A stretch of DNA of 64,000 nucleotides from Ficedula albicollis (GCF_000247815.1 NC_021674.1:75844059-75908058), one strand, 5' to 3'; counted from the first letter of the stretch, positions 28,250 to 42,599 are shown. The notes: generated by a model from the letters alone, not told the origin. A program made the numbers and translations.

Positions 28250-31200
28250 CCATCAAGGGTATTTTCTCTATGTGGTATTTTACTTGTGGAATTAAATTTT
28301 CTTGAGGATATATGGGTTCAATAGAGGCCTTTGTTTTTGTTATCCTAGATTCAGTCACTCTCAACTACACTACTAAGTACTACACACCATAAAGTATGTA
28401 GTAGGGCCTTCACAGCTACAATTTCACATAGACACGGCCAAATAGGCATAGGCAAGGCAACAACAAAAAAAAAGACATTACACAATCACTGTCAGTAAGG
28501 ATGCTGTCCAGATTGGCAATTATAGAAGAAAACGTGAGCAAAATTGGACTTAAATCTCTGCTTACATGAAATGTCACAGCAATAAAGAAAGAGGCTCAGC
28601 TTCTACACTGGAAGGAGAGACCTAACTCAAGTATGCTACTAGCGTGGGGAAGAGGACACTGAACATTTGAAGAAGATACTTTTAACATGAAAAGCAACAA
28701 AAGTAAAATGAGAACTAAATAAAGTAGATCCTGACATTCACATTACATTGGCCCATGTATTTACAAAAATAAAAAAAGAAACCGAGGAGATAATAAGCTG
28801 AAGACTAGCTCAGAAAGTACAGAAGTTTTGAAACTACAAAATTATAGAATTTTTGAAAATCTGTCACTTTGGATATAAGAAAAATGTGATCAAACATGAA
28901 AGATCAATCAGCCTAGATATATGCAGAAATAACTTGCTGTAGGAACATTACTACTACTAGGAATGTTGCAAGTCAGAAACACTGATAGAAAGCATAAAGG
29001 GAAAAAATGGCAAGATATCTCTTAGAACTAGATATGCTTTTATTCACCATCACATTCAGAGTGTTACATTCATGAAAACTTGGGACAAAGTCTGACCAGA
29101 AAGAAAAAAAATCCCGGTTAAATAGAAATATCAGAAAGCAATAATACACAGAAAAGTCTTAAGGTACCTTAGATTAACTTGCAAACTGAATGAACAAAAA
29201 AACTAACTTGGCTACACTGCCATAGCATGAACCTCCATATTGAGTCAGAAACATATTTAACATCCATTTGCTTTGCTGTCAAATGCCTTCTTTGATGAAT
29301 TATATTAGAATCACTGCCATTCCTGAGACCAATTAAAACTATATTTTTCATTTTGTAGAGAGGTTGGTATTTTCCTGAGACATCTGTATCACCTTAGAAT
29401 TGTAAATTGCAGCTCTTGCACACCCACACACCTCTGGCTTATTACACCTTCATCGGTTTGAGAAAAACCCTTGCTTCAGCCAGACTGTGGACTAATCCCT
29501 AAGGCCAGATCATTCATTGACAAAAGCAGAAAGTACTGTCCTAGAATATTACTTCAGGCTCGCCTCCATATTTTAGCAGGCAGATCATATATATCTAAGA
29601 ATATGGTTTTGCATCCCTTGAGATGACAAAAAGCACCTCAAGCATTCACTTAGTTTATCACTTAAAGATTTTGAAACCTAGGTTTCTTTTGGGAGATTTT
29701 CATTACAGAGTATTTAGAACATCTCTTTCCTCTCTGTTATAAACACTATATGGATTTTGGTCCTGACTCTCAATTAGAACAGTGTATATACTCCTCTCAT
29801 TTCAATAAATGGGTCTAAAGAATAAGTTGTATTACTTCTTACTTGACAGAAGACAATATGAATTAGAGCAATGACAAGCTATATTCCAGAAAGAAAGTAA
29901 GGTTCGGGTGAAGGAATCTCAATATTACACATCAGAAATCAAAGATTATATAAATTTGTTATTTTAATGCATTCTAAAATTAACTATTAAACATTAGTTC
30001 AAAATTCAGATGAAACTTTGAAAGATCTAATTGTACTGAAATATGTACATATGTATATTTCAATATAGAGCCAGGTTTTTGTCATAGCATTAATCCATAG
30101 TACAATCACTACTGATGTATTATAATAAAAAAAAAAAAAAAAGATAAAACTGATTTGACTATTTCATAAAGTATTTACAGGCAACAGACCAAACTCTGTA
30201 GTTTTCCCAAATTAAAGCAGCTTGCTTGAAATCTAGGTAGCAGCACAGACATGGACACTATCTGAGAAACTGACCAAGGAAAATTTTTTCTTTTAGGTAA
30301 AAATGTCCTTCTTCAGGACTTGGAATAATATGAATACATGCAAATGGCTGTTAAATTTGTATTGATTTTTCTATGTAAGGCAAAAATATTATCTGTCAGA
30401 GATCTAACTTTGGTGCAAGGATCAATGGATACGGCAGATATATCTGGAGAACTGGTTTCACACCCTCCTTTCCCTCCTGAGCTACTGCTGTCAAGGTTTA
30501 TATCCTTTCAAGTCCACAGCAAGCACTTCTTTAGCCCTCTCTGCAGTATTTGGTTCTTGGACTGGACCTGCAACACCGAGTAAAACAAGCAAGACATTCA
30601 GCATGTGACAGCTGAGCTGAGTGCTGCCTTGAGGTGGGGAGGGTCCACAGTGCAGTCCAACCTGGACACCTCAAATTTTCCATGAGTGTTTGGAGTGTTT
30701 AGTAACCAAAGGTCCAACATAATTAAAGGAACAAAAACTAGTCATTAAACAACACACACAGCCTTCACACTGAGATGATATTCAAATATTATGTATAATA
30801 AACATACTTGGTCCCTTTATGTTTGGTACACATGCTGGACTCCACCATTTGAGTAAAAACTTGGAAGAAATTTTAAAACACAAATATATTGATGTTTCTT
30901 AGACTCTTCCAAGATTTCTTCTGGCAATCTTTTACATGCCCTTTTTTCCTACAAAGACAACATCACTCATTTACACAACAAGCAGGTTCAGCTGTTATGG
31001 TTATATATAGTAAATATCAAGTAAACAAAAACATACAAAGAAATTTATTCTTGTTGAAAAAAACTAATAAAATCTAGGAGATAGTCACAGATGCAGGAAG
31101 TTTCCTTCATCCTTGTTGAGTTCATTAAGAAAGTGAATAAGGAAATTACCTCTTCTACCTATGTATGCAATATCAGCTTTATCTAGAAACAGCATGGTTT

Positions 31201-34200
31201 CATCAGCATCTCTCACCACATTAGCATTATATAAGAAATTGCTTGAAGCCAATATCCCAGGAACAGCAGTCCTAAACCCTGGGAAAGGCCAGATATAAAC
31301 TATGCAACAGTGTCTGCATCTTATGAATGATGGTTTACTGCTGGAAAATTTTGCTCTTCTTTCTTGGACTCGTCTATCCAGGAGTTTTCCATGTAACTGA
31401 TGGCTAACAATGTTTTTTTTCTAAGCTAAATTACTGAAGACATAATGATATTCAGAAAGTAAAAAAAAAAAATAATAAAAATCACTGAACTATATTATTG
31501 TTCAATATAAATATTTGCCCAGAAGTGTTTCCCTAATCAATATTTAAAGTGAGTCAAAGGAAGTTTAATAGCTAAATCTTGCTCTCATTATATGTCATCA
31601 GCCTTTATCTGATATCTTCTGAAGTTATAGACCCCTCAGAGGTTGGGAGAAAGCAAACAATTAATTTCACAAAATTTTCATAAGAACAAACTGCTTATTT
31701 GAAAAATATGACAAAACTGGATTAACATTTTCATGCATTCAGGAGGGCACTAACATAATGCAATAAGTTCTTTAATAATGAAATATGCTTTGATCCTATA
31801 ATATGTTTCAGAAATAACTATATCCTGTCAAAGCACAAAAGAAAATGAAAATACAATTGGTTCTCAAACAAAAATCATTGCAAATCATGAGCAATATATG
31901 GATATCTATTAGGACAAAGACTGTACTTAGGAATTGTGTGTGTATTTGTGTGCACATGTGCTCGTGTTGTGGTGCCTACTAGGCACGACTCCTGATCTGG
32001 TGTCTGCTATTTCTGCCCATCTGCCATTGTGACAGCCCTGCACTGAAATCCAAATTAAATCTGTATTTGCACTATAATTTTCAGTGTACCAATGAATAAA
32101 ACATTGCTGTTTTCTCTCTGTTATGAAGATATCTTCTGTTTTGTGAAGTGTTACTCAACCCTCCCATACAAATGTGGTATCAAACCTTTTTGCAGCATAA
32201 GTCACTGATGAGAACAAGCATCAAAGAATGAGATGACAGACACTTAAAGTACTAAATAATTTACTAATGGCATATTTGTCTCATAATGTCAGTTCTGACC
32301 TGAGAAACCAAAGCAGTAGGTGCTACCCCAGACACCGACTCAAAGAAAGGTGTCTGCCCAAAACATCTTACTCTGAAAGCATAAAACCAAAAGCAATTCC
32401 ACTACTGAGGAACAGGGAGGAATGCTACAGAAAAAAATACTACCAATGGAATTGTCAGTAGTCTCTAAATACCAGTTGGATTTATTAATTACAAATTTAC
32501 TGTGGATGTGCTATTTTTAGGCTCAAAAAATGAAAGTTGCCTAGGGAAATGAATACCTAATTTCTGCAGGAGCTCTGTATCCAAATCAAGTTTTCTAGGT
32601 AATTTTGCATACATCAATTGAATTTCTAGGTAAAACAGAAATATTTTTGAATACGAGTTTGATTCACATCACTCATTATTAGTAGATTAAGTGATTTTAA
32701 TGTGGTATTTTTTTAATTAGGTGCAAAAAACTTATCTGCATTACCTCTTCAAAATCTAAATATCATTTTTTAAAAATGTGTAGTACTAGAAAGTTCTATA
32801 TAATGCTATATTTTCTATATAAATCTTGATCTGCTGTGGCAAAATATCAAAGATGGTACAGAACCTCTCATATCAGCAAAAATCAAATGAGCATTTTTAG
32901 TCTCAATGGCCTTTTGTTGTGAAGCTGGAAAAAATACATTGCCACACAGGTGCAGTTTCTCCACTGCTTCCCCTGCTATCATACTGGTGCTTTGGATGAC
33001 TAAAAGGGTCATGACAAGCTTAGCAAAAAGATGGGACAATCGAGAGTCAGGAAAACGAAATAATTAGAAAAATATTATGTAAACTAAAAATAAATGCAAC
33101 AAAAGCCATTATGCATCACCAGTAAAAAGCATTTACTTAATATGTTCTGTTCGTAGCATTGATTGATTATAGCAAGTGTTGAAAACACTTTAAGAAATGC
33201 TTTCAAGCATCCTAAAATAAATAATCTTAGAGAAGTGGGGTGGTGTAGAAGTGATGCTACTACACTGGAAACCTGGAAGGATGGCTGCTGACTGCTATTC
33301 ATATTTTCACTATGTTAAAACAAATCTGATCTTGTGTTTGCTGGTGAATGTAGCAAGTTTTACCCGTGTTTTAGCAAAACAATCCATTAATTCACTCTTA
33401 CCTATAACATGCTTTTAGATGTTCCTATTAAATATGCTTCAAAAACCTGGATTCAATACACTCCTAGACTACAGGGTCCAACACTGTATTACGGTCTTCT
33501 ACTTTACAGCCAACTTTGACCTCACTGTTTCATCTTCCATTGCCTCAATTTTTCCCTGGCAATGGGGGAAATACTTGCTTGCTCTCTACTTCTTATATGT
33601 TTTGCAAAGATACACATACAATGGCATCATTCAGCCAGAGCTTTAGCTTTGTTAAAGTGGATCCCTGTTCTGTTTTCAACTCCAGATAAAAGTGGGAAAA
33701 ATCAATACCGAGCTTAAGAACCACTGAATAAGCATTCCCAACCTCTTTATGCTAGCGCTACTTAAGACTATTTAAATCTGCATATCACAAATATTAGTTA
33801 TGTTAAACTTTTATTTAACTTGGTTTTTGCTGATATTTTCCAGTCTGACCACGGATTTCAAATACCAAAATAATTTCAGCTGTCTCAATTTAGAATACAA
33901 AGCACAAGGAATATGCAAATATTATCTTTGCAATGTAAGGAGGAATTACATGCTATACAGCCATACAAAATGTACTAATAATGCCAAAAACAAAGGAAGG
34001 AGAAGAAAGGTAAACTTAAATTTTTAGTACTGCTGTTAAATTTGGTTTCCAAGAAACTAAGTTAGCATCAACTGACCTCAGCAGTGAAAGAGTTATGAGG
34101 GACAAGCCAGAAAGAAACTGCAAGTAGAGAGATGGCAAAAAGGTTCAAACTATTAATTAGCAACTAGCAAAGCTGTACCACATATTCAGTGCTCCAGCAT

Positions 34201-37000
34201 TCCTCCTCCAGAGGTTGCTGCTAGCCTGCCTCATTATCATCTGGATGGAAAACAACACTCTTTCCTGGGAGTTTGCTGCAACAGTCTTATTGATTAAGTT
34301 CCCACAGTGTTAAATCATCCTGTAGCTTTCACTCCATTCTCCCCACCTTCCCACCCCTGAATAATAACAGCTTTGGTGGATTTATGGGGGTAGTGCAGTA
34401 GATGAGGAGCATTTGATAAACACGATAGCATAATACAGTTTCTATTTATGCAATGTCCTTAGCTTCAGAACATTTCACATGCCAAGACAGTCTTTAAAAA
34501 AACAAAACCAAACTAATATGACTTTGTTCTTGCTTCTATACTGCTTCTGCTGGAACTTACGAATCTCTGACAAACATCCAAATGTGTTCTTTCCTGGATG
34601 TAGTGAATTTAAAATAACGGGGAAAAAAGAACTAGTAAGGCAATGATTGCTCCCTTTTCATCATCTTTCAGGTTGGAGCAAACCAACAATTTCTAAATAT
34701 ACTTCATGTTATTTTTTTCAGCGGCATACATCTGAGACATGCAAATCTATGTAACACAATTTTTAAAAAGTAAGAATAAAACGTAATTTCTATAAAACAG
34801 AATTATCTCTCATTGTGAAAGAACCTATCCAGAATCATGAATCCTTACATCACTGAAACAATAAAGGCTTAGGTTTAAGATTACTCTAAGTTTGGCTCTG
34901 ATTTTGGACCTGAAAATAATTGGATATTCTTTTGTAATGGGTCAGACAGTAAGGACACAATATGGGTGAAATTTCCTTAGAGGATCCAGGGTAGATACAA
35001 CTTTTCTGTATAGGCCCTGGGCTATCCTGAGGGGGAAGTGGGCTGACAAGCAAGTCTCAAGAGATGTTCTGAAATTGTGAAATTTACTATTATTATTATT
35101 GTTAAAATTATTATTATTCTGAAAAAAAAATAAGTGACTGAAACCATCACTTAAGAAAATATCAAGATAAATGAATGTTTAAAAGGAGGAAAGAAGAAAA
35201 TTATGCTGAAACAGCTTTTTGGCAACATGAACAAGTGATAAATTTCAGCTGGTAGGGATTTTCAGGTGAAAACATAACATTTCACATAAAAAAAAAACCA
35301 CAAAAAAACCCCCAAACAAACAAACAAAAAAAATCCACTCCATAATGTCTGTCACAATACCCAACCAATATGGCACAATCATAAGAGGAATTTTTCTTAC
35401 GCATAGAAAAGTTTTCTTCAATAAAACATTAACAAGATTTTATTATTAACTCAAACTGAAAATGGACCATTATGAATTCCAATCTGCATTTGTGAAGAGC
35501 AGATTTCACAAATTGTTGCATGGGGATGCAGTAGAGTTCAAGGTTTTCACAATCTATTTCATATTAGTGATCATTAAGGTAACAGCCTTACTGATTGGCT
35601 TTTAATCTTTCCATGGTTGCACATTGTATGATTTCTACTACCTTACTGCCAGAAGCAAGTAGATTGACACCCTCCAGAAAAACAGTACAGCATCCTTTCT
35701 CTATCTTACAATAATTTTTGGTCACAAATGTGCCTTTTAGGTATGCTCAGCTGAGAGAGACCAGTGCCTGATGCTGCCTCTCCCATGGACTCAGTCCTGC
35801 TGTGCTGGGTGTTGGGAGCAGCCGTCAGGACCTGAGTCTGCAGCCAGGGCAATGTTCTTTCCTTCTGCAACCAAAGGGATATTTTTATTTTCTCCATTTA
35901 CTTCTGCCTGGATATACCATTAATTCTTTACTGAGAGAAAAAGTATTCACAGAAAAAGAGGAAGGAAAATTGCTGATACTCTAAGTTACCAGACACTCAG
36001 ATTCAACAAGTGAAGGGTAGCACTGCAGGAAAGAAATTAAATACATACTCTAAAATTAATTTAATATGAAATTTGAGCTTTATTCACCACTACCCTCTGT
36101 GTACTGTACACACTTCATTAGCTCTTAATTTTTAACCAGAATATATATATATATTTGCACCTTGCTTGCTTCTTGGTATTGTTTGTGAGGAGAATATTTT
36201 CTTTCCCACCTTCACAGGAAGTTTTAACTTATTCCACAAAAGTTCCCGCTGATTTCAGTTCAAATGCTCACAGAGTAAATTACTACACAGAACTAGTGAT
36301 AGCAGAACTTTTTTTACATTAGCTTATGCATTTAGCTTTAAAAGGAAAACAAAAGTAAACAAACTTCCGCACTTCTTACTAAGTACTAAACATACTTCCT
36401 ACAACATTTACAAAAATTAGATGGAATTCATTCACTGGAAATATTTCAAATATTTTAAGTCACTTAGCTCCTGAAACATATTTGCACTCAGTTCTTTATA
36501 TTATGAAGTAATATTACTGGGAAGATGGTTCTCAAAACTACAGCTGTACCAGTGATTAAATATTTTCTTAATGAGTGTGTCTTTTCCCACTCCTAAAAGC
36601 TCTTTCACAGAAGCAGGATCTATGGATCAGAATCTATGATTCTGTACAGATTTGTCCTGAGACTGATAGTAAGATTCAGCAGAAAAATTCTATAGCCTTA
36701 ACTGGAGGTTTCAGCTGACCATAATTACAACCTTTAGCAAAAGACAAAATTTACCAGGAGACCATCCAATAATTAAGACATGAAAAAAGGCCATAAGGAA
36801 AAGATACAGCTCCCAGAATTCTATTCTAACAATAAATATGAAACTGAATTTTTTCTATTACTCTTCAGAACTGAACATAATATCTGACATATAAAAATAC
36901 ATTACATTTTCTTAAATAACATTCTCCTATTTTTCACATAAACAAACTAGGAAATGTAGAAACCCGTTTTCAAACAGGTTGGTCTTCATCCCATGTGATT
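28250..37000. other. Unique AT-rich sequence
   Basis: Nothing recognised as a gene. Simple sequence includes a poly-A at about 30126-30143, ATT repeats at about 35088-35115 and a CAAA-rich tract at about 35288-35332. A GC-richer patch at about 35735-35870 is unrecognised. A block at 34190-34420 has the look of ordinary unique non-coding DNA with several homeobox-like words. Confidence 0.5.
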
Positions 37001-37005
37001 TTTGC

Positions 37006-37137
37006 CATCTAAATGGCAAAATATTTAGTATAAGTTTCCAAGATCTACTGAGAATTCAGCAAAGATTAAATTTAACATCTAAATGGTTAAATATTTAGTA
37101 TAAGTTTCCAAGATCTACTGAGAGAACGCAGCAAAGA
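37006..37137. repeat. 70-bp tandem duplication, slightly diverged
   Basis: Units start at 37006 and 37076 with the same 'catctaaatgg' and share 'atatttagtataagtttcc' and the following 'aagatctactgag'. There are a few substitutions and a 2-bp length difference near the end, so this copy is older than the perfect 234-bp duplication at 55.96 kb. Confidence 0.9.
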
Positions 37138-38272
37138 AACACGAGAGTGTTCCAAGAGCCCACTCTACAGTTTGCACACTTGCACTTTCTGTGGGATATT
37201 ACTGATCTGTTGCCATTTATCTGTTTCCACCTTCACTCTTGGTCTTCTGGAGGAATTACATATAAAAAGACTTTTTTGTTGTTGCTTGTTTCACTCTTTT
37301 TTTGCTTGCCTTCTCAATTTGAATTTTGATCAGCTTTTCCATTGGAGTTTGTGAAATGGGTTGCCCTCTGAAGATGCCTCTCTCACTCAATTGCTTAGCT
37401 GCATGGCTTAGGTAAAATGTTTAAATTTGGTTAAGCCACTAAGTTGTAGCTAATCTGACTCACCAACAGGTGCAGTCATTTCTTTATTAAGATTTTAAAT
37501 CATCAAATTGATCAAATTATCAATATGTGATGCTGGGTTAAGTAAATGCCAAAAGAAACAGTTAAGAAACAGTTGTTGACCAAGTATCACAATGTTTTTA
37601 GAGATCATTTTCAGGAAGTTGAGCTAACAAAATACAGAGAGGTCTGTAGGATGATACACAGTGGGTTGAGTGTAACTCAACCATTTAGCTGAAGGGCTGC
37701 AGTCTACAAAATGTACAGTTACAAATATAGTAATATATATAGGCTAATGCAACAAAAGAGGTAACTGGAAGCAAAACCCCAACATTTTCTTTAACAAGCA
37801 ATATGGCAGGAAATTATAAATATTAATCTCAGTATAACTGAATTTGTAGTGTTTTGTCACTAACAAAATTTTCATACACCACAAAATGGAAGCAAGGAAG
37901 AGTATCTCCGTGTGCAAAATTTTGGTGAGAACACTCTAATAACACTTATTCTCACTGCAACAAATGTGTGAAGTACAAAACTTAGAAGCAAACTACATAA
38001 GTGATGCAAGATCATAAAAAAACCCAAAAATATGGGACCAAACGTGCTCCAACTAGCTTACTAAAGGGAAGGTCAAAAGTGTGGGCATTTAAAAATGGAG
38101 AAAAATATGTCAGAGAAATAGCTTAAAATACACTTCGCAAAAATTTTGGGAGACATTATTTCAGGCATATGGAGTGGAAATAAATTCTTCAAGAGCAATT
38201 AGACAAGCCTGAGATTAAAAGTTAAGGAATAGGAAAATCATCATTAGTGTGATGCCCAAATCTGGGAATCTA

Positions 38273-38317
38273 AACTTTAAAGAGAAACCCAACCAAGTTG
38301 GGTTTCTCTTTAAAGTT
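38273..38317. repeat. Perfect 21-bp inverted repeat with a 3-nt loop
   Basis: Left arm 38273-38293 and right arm 38297-38317 are exact reverse complements, separated only by CAA. The arm reads 'aactttaaagagaaaccc' and ends in AAC. The flanks (from 38272 and 38318 outward) do not pair. No bacterial-type terminator makes sense here; the arm is too short and the loop too tight for a typical microRNA precursor. See findings. Confidence 0.95.
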
Positions 38318-38419
38318 AACAGAAAGAACCAAGCAGCTTCAGAGGACAATTCATCTCATCCTAAATAAAACCCTGAAATTACATGGAATGCATCTGGTCA
38401 TACATGTTTCTCTCCTCAG

Positions 38420-41400
38420 TAGAACAGGGGCAAAAATATCTGGCTCAGACTAGAGACATCTGTGCTTTTTACATCCAAAGTTAGGTGAGATGTATCCCAG
38501 CATGTATTGCTTTTTAGAGTCAGACTGTCTTCAGGAGTTGGTTGCACTGTTATCACCAGAAAACTGATAATCTGTATTTTTCTTTCTCCTGGGGTGGAAA
38601 CCTTATCCCTTTGCCTGAGAATGAGTGTAGAAGAGAAAGAAAGAGGGAAGTAGCTTAGGGCAGTAGTGCATAATCACTAGATTTTTCATTTCAGCTTTCA
38701 ACTTGAAATTACAGATCTAACTTCCATTTGTGACTGCTATGACTGTACTGAGATTAGCATTTACCATATCACTTTCTACAGCTGGTACCAGTGAAAATAT
38801 TTATGCACACAGTGAGAGAAGAAAGGTATCTGCCAAAACCTGTGGGTGCCACTAAAAACATTTATTTCAAATCTGTGGGTTTTTTTAAAGTGCACAGCAC
38901 AATGGTATTCTGCTTACAGTTGGAAATACCAGGCACTTCCATAATACAAAATATAAAGTAAAAATAATTTTTGTCCTGTAGTAGTAACTGCCCATAGCTC
39001 AAATTAAGCCCTATGAATACAATAGAGAATCAGTTATGCCACCTCAGCAGTGTGAGAGATCTTGACTTTCTAATGAAGCCCCCCTGTAACAGACATAGTT
39101 GTAAAGTCTAGTCTTAACTTTAAGCTCTCTTTGGATTTTCAATAAACAGGTAGAGTGCACATGAAAATAAAGTCAAATCAAATACAATACAAACAGGCAC
39201 AGCTCCCTTAGGCCAAGCTTACAGATAGTAAACCAGTACGCAGTTTCAAACACTGATGGTAACAATCATTCCTAGGTATTTTATTTGCTCAGAGATGATG
39301 GGGTGCTACCAGAACCAGACACCTGAAAAGCAGATGGATTGTGAAGACTGCACCAGGTCTTCTAAACATAAATTTTTGAATGAGCTGCTCCTTCTCACCA
39401 ATATTTGGCATACAGTACTTAGGGGGTTTTTAATTGCCATTGCTATGAAGCATAGAAAGGTTTTCTGAAGGTGATGGAATGCTGACCTCACTGAAGAAAA
39501 TCCAGTTTTACCTTAGTTAATGAATAATAGTTGCCATTTTCTGTAATTGTTCCCCCCCTTTACTGTCACAAATGGTCTTACAATAACAATCATAGTGCAT
39601 AATCTGATGCAAGTGCTCTTAAAGAAATTTCTAGTAAAGGACTGCAGCCTCTGTGGGAGGTAACTGTCAGAATTATCTTAAACCACTACCTGTCTTCCAC
39701 TACAATAGAAAAGGCCTTTAATCGAAATAATCCTTTTTCAAATGAGCAACTTTTTTTTTCCCTCTCTGCAATTCACTCATCTTAAAAAAAGCACTATAGC
39801 TTTTGTGCATAACTTAATTCATTCTTCAAGACAAGTACAAAATTTGTCACTGACATTTAGCGCCAGCCGTAGGCAATGGATAAAATGAACTAGTTAGCAA
39901 TTTAACCTGTAAAAAAAAACAGAGTGGGATGAACAATTTTCTGCCATCAAAGCAAATGGCTAACATTTAGCAAGATTTTATTTTTATTTTTCAGCCCATC
40001 CCATCCTCAAGAAGAAAGAAGTCAGGCTAACATTTTTTCTGGGTCCTAAATCTTCCTCTCAGCCTATTTCTTTAATGGTTTAAAGTAAATGACTATCCAG
40101 AGGATAATTAGGCACTGTGCTGTCGCATCGTGTCAGGTCACAGCTGGATTTAGTCAGCATTAACCTTTGGGGAGAATTGGAATATCAGTATCATTTAAAA
40201 TTAAAGACGTGTAAGCAGGCATTTCTGGAGATGTTAGAAAAGTAATTGTCTGTAAATTGTTTGACCTTGAGATTTAATTGCATGCACAACACACATTCTA
40301 GCAAGAACCCTGGACTGTGTTCATTCTCTTTCACCTCCGTACCTCTCACTTTGCAGAAACCATTAAGCTACCTGTGGATTTTTCTGTAAAATATTAAAGA
40401 TTATTTTATACTGAGAACAAAAGCTTTTAACCAAGACCTCTTACAAAGAAAATTGTTAAATAGCTGTAGTATAGACTTCACATATTTGAATTTCAGTTTT
40501 TTTATAAACTTAGAAATGTTTATATACACATAGAAAATACTTCTGTTAAACAGCTATGCTTAATTTTCATTCCTTTTTTTTTTTTTTTACTAACAAGGTT
40601 GCATATTATGCCTTACTCCCTTTTTCCCTAATGAGACAGCTTATGCTTTCAAAGTCCCTCAAGCTAGGCAAATCTCTCCACTGCTTCCACTGTTAATAAT
40701 GAAACTTCATAATTATACAAATCCAAGGTGGCCAATCAGCTTCTCAGGCTGAGCCTTCGGGTACCTCATGCATTATTTATGTGGCACTCAGGCCTGTGAA
40801 CTCACTTTCTTATATTAGAAGCCTAATTAATATTTAATCACATGTAGAGAGGGCACACAAAGCTGTGCTAGTGCCCAAAAGAAGTGCAAGTAAAACTGTA
40901 CACAGGTACTGGTTTGCTTGTGTGCGTGTGCAAGCTGCAGTATGCACACTTAGACACGCACACTAATTAGAAACACGGATCAGGAATTATGCAAATCCTT
41001 GAAGATACTAACATATGCCAAAAAAAGACAAACTTAGTTTTGATACTGACTGCAAAACAGCTTTCTCAGGTGATGCTGAAACCAGTTGAGACTCTCCAGG
41101 AAAATTTCAGCATATGAATGAAAACCAGTGCCAAGGAAAACCTTTTAGGTTTCTTGGTTCTTTGGTTTCTTTTTCTTCCTACATACCTAAAGACATTCCT
41201 GGGGACAAACGTGCGATTCACACAGGCACTGTATCATCTACTGCAAAGCAGTTGTTACCACAGTCCATGAGAAAAAGCAGTAATGCCTACAAGTACACTC
41301 ACATTTTGTGTTCATGTCATAATCACTTCTTTCCTAGCACTGAAATGCTGGATAATCCCAGCTGTTATCTTGCATAGCAAAGAAAGCTCTTGAAAAAATC

Positions 41401-42040
41401 TTATTGAGGAAGATGGTGATGATGCTGATGATTTAAGATGTAGAAGATGACATTTGTTCCCGGATTTTTTTTTGTCTAGAAAACTTTTACGTCTGTTGAT
41501 GCTGAAATACTTTCATTCTTACCTATTATTGCACTTCTACCTGTAAATCCTCATTTGCCTGTTGCTTCCTTTTTGTCTATACAGACTCTGACAGGTCATA
41601 CCACATTAGGAAACCTTTTTGATTAGAAGGAAGAGCAATCCACGTGTAGAAAACTCTCTGAGTACACGAGTCAAAGGACTAAAAAATGTATTTGTCTTAT
41701 TGTAAATTCCACTTAGCTTAATGCAGTTTAATGTCAAACAAAATGTTACTTCACATTTATACTATTACTTCAATCAACATTAATTAAAAAAAAAAACTTT
41801 TCTAAGCTATTACCCTCTCAATACCACTCCAATCTCTCCTCACTGCTGTTCAAACTTCCTCTTTAAAATTGCTTTGATTTGTATTGTCTCCCCATAAACA
41901 GCAGCAAACAGGACGTATGGACTTTATTCTCCATCGTTTGCTATTAAAGCAATAATGTGGCCTTGAAATTATTGACTTTATCAATGTACAGAATGGTTGT
42001 GATAACCAGAGCTGGAAAAACCCAAGAAACTTTGGTTTGC
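38420..42040. other. Unique sequence; possible conserved non-coding block near 40.7-41.0 kb
   Basis: No supported gene. 40690-41000 is less simple than its surroundings and contains TAATTA (40964-40969), an octamer-like ATTATGCAAAT (40986-40996) and a 10-bp GT/AC inverted repeat (40920-40929 with 40954-40963). These are the words found in many developmental enhancers, but also arise by chance in AT-rich DNA. Confidence 0.35.
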
Positions 42041-42044
42041 TGGA

Positions 42045-42530
42045 CAGAACAAGAATATCGGGAAGGAGTAAGAACTCTAGGTGAGGATACTGGTGAGACC
42101 ACACCTGGAGTACTGCAGTTCTGGGCTCCTCAGTACAAGACAGATGTGAAGCTACTGCTAGCTTAGGGTGCAGTGAAAGGCCACTGAGATGATGATGGGA
42201 CTGGGTATTTCTCCTACAAGGAAAGGCTGAAAGACTGTTTAGCCTGGAGGAGAGAAGTCTCAGGGGGAACTTGTGAAGTGGGGAAATGGAAAAAGAGGGG
42301 ATCAGGCTCTTTTCAGTGGTAAAATGAATGAAACACATCCTGACCACAAAGAAACACTCCTTTCACTGTGAGAGTGACCAAGCCCTGGCACAGGCCACCA
42401 CACTGGTTGTGGAATCTCCGTTCTTGGAGATATTCGGTATCCTCCCATACAAACTGGGTTTATGTGGCCCTGCTTGAGCTGAGGAGTTGGACCAGATGAC
42501 CTCCAGGGATTCCTTCCAACCTCAATCATG
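42045..42530 (+). mobile_element. CR1 LINE 3' fragment (ORF2 end plus 3' UTR)
   Basis: The text runs from the end of the reverse-transcriptase reading frame ('agttctgggctcctcagtac', 'tactgctagc', 'tcctacaaggaaaggctga') through 'gcctggaggagag' and 'ggctcttttcagtgg' to the 3' end ('gttggaccagatgacctcc', 'ccttccaacctca'). This is the order of a CR1 3' terminus on the plus strand. It is 5'-truncated, full of frame breaks and shortened between about 42255 and 42330, so it is dead. The 165-residue open frame on the opposite strand (42347-41850) is the antisense of this element. Confidence 0.92.
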
Positions 42531-42560
42531 CACTAAGCCTGCAATTTTTGTAGACACATA

Positions 42561-42594
42561 ACAAACAAAACAAAACAAAACAAAACAAAACAAA
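42561..42594 (+). repeat. (AAAAC)n microsatellite
   Basis: Six to seven AAAAC units directly downstream of the CR1 copy. Confidence 0.9.
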
Positions 42595-42599
42595 TCGTT

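Noticed and set aside
32815..33039. Minus-strand frame with a hydrophobic start and a 'KLHLCG' word, briefly reminiscent of an insulin/relaxin B chain
   Set aside because: The listed start is a TTG, the second conserved cysteine pattern is absent, and no splice or processing sites support it.
41850..42529. 165-codon and 75-codon minus-strand open frames
   Set aside because: They are antisense to a plus-strand CR1 3' fragment and match no protein.
42561..42594. Possible CRISPR-like or satellite array
   Set aside because: It is a plain AAAAC microsatellite; the window is vertebrate DNA and has no spacer-repeat pattern.
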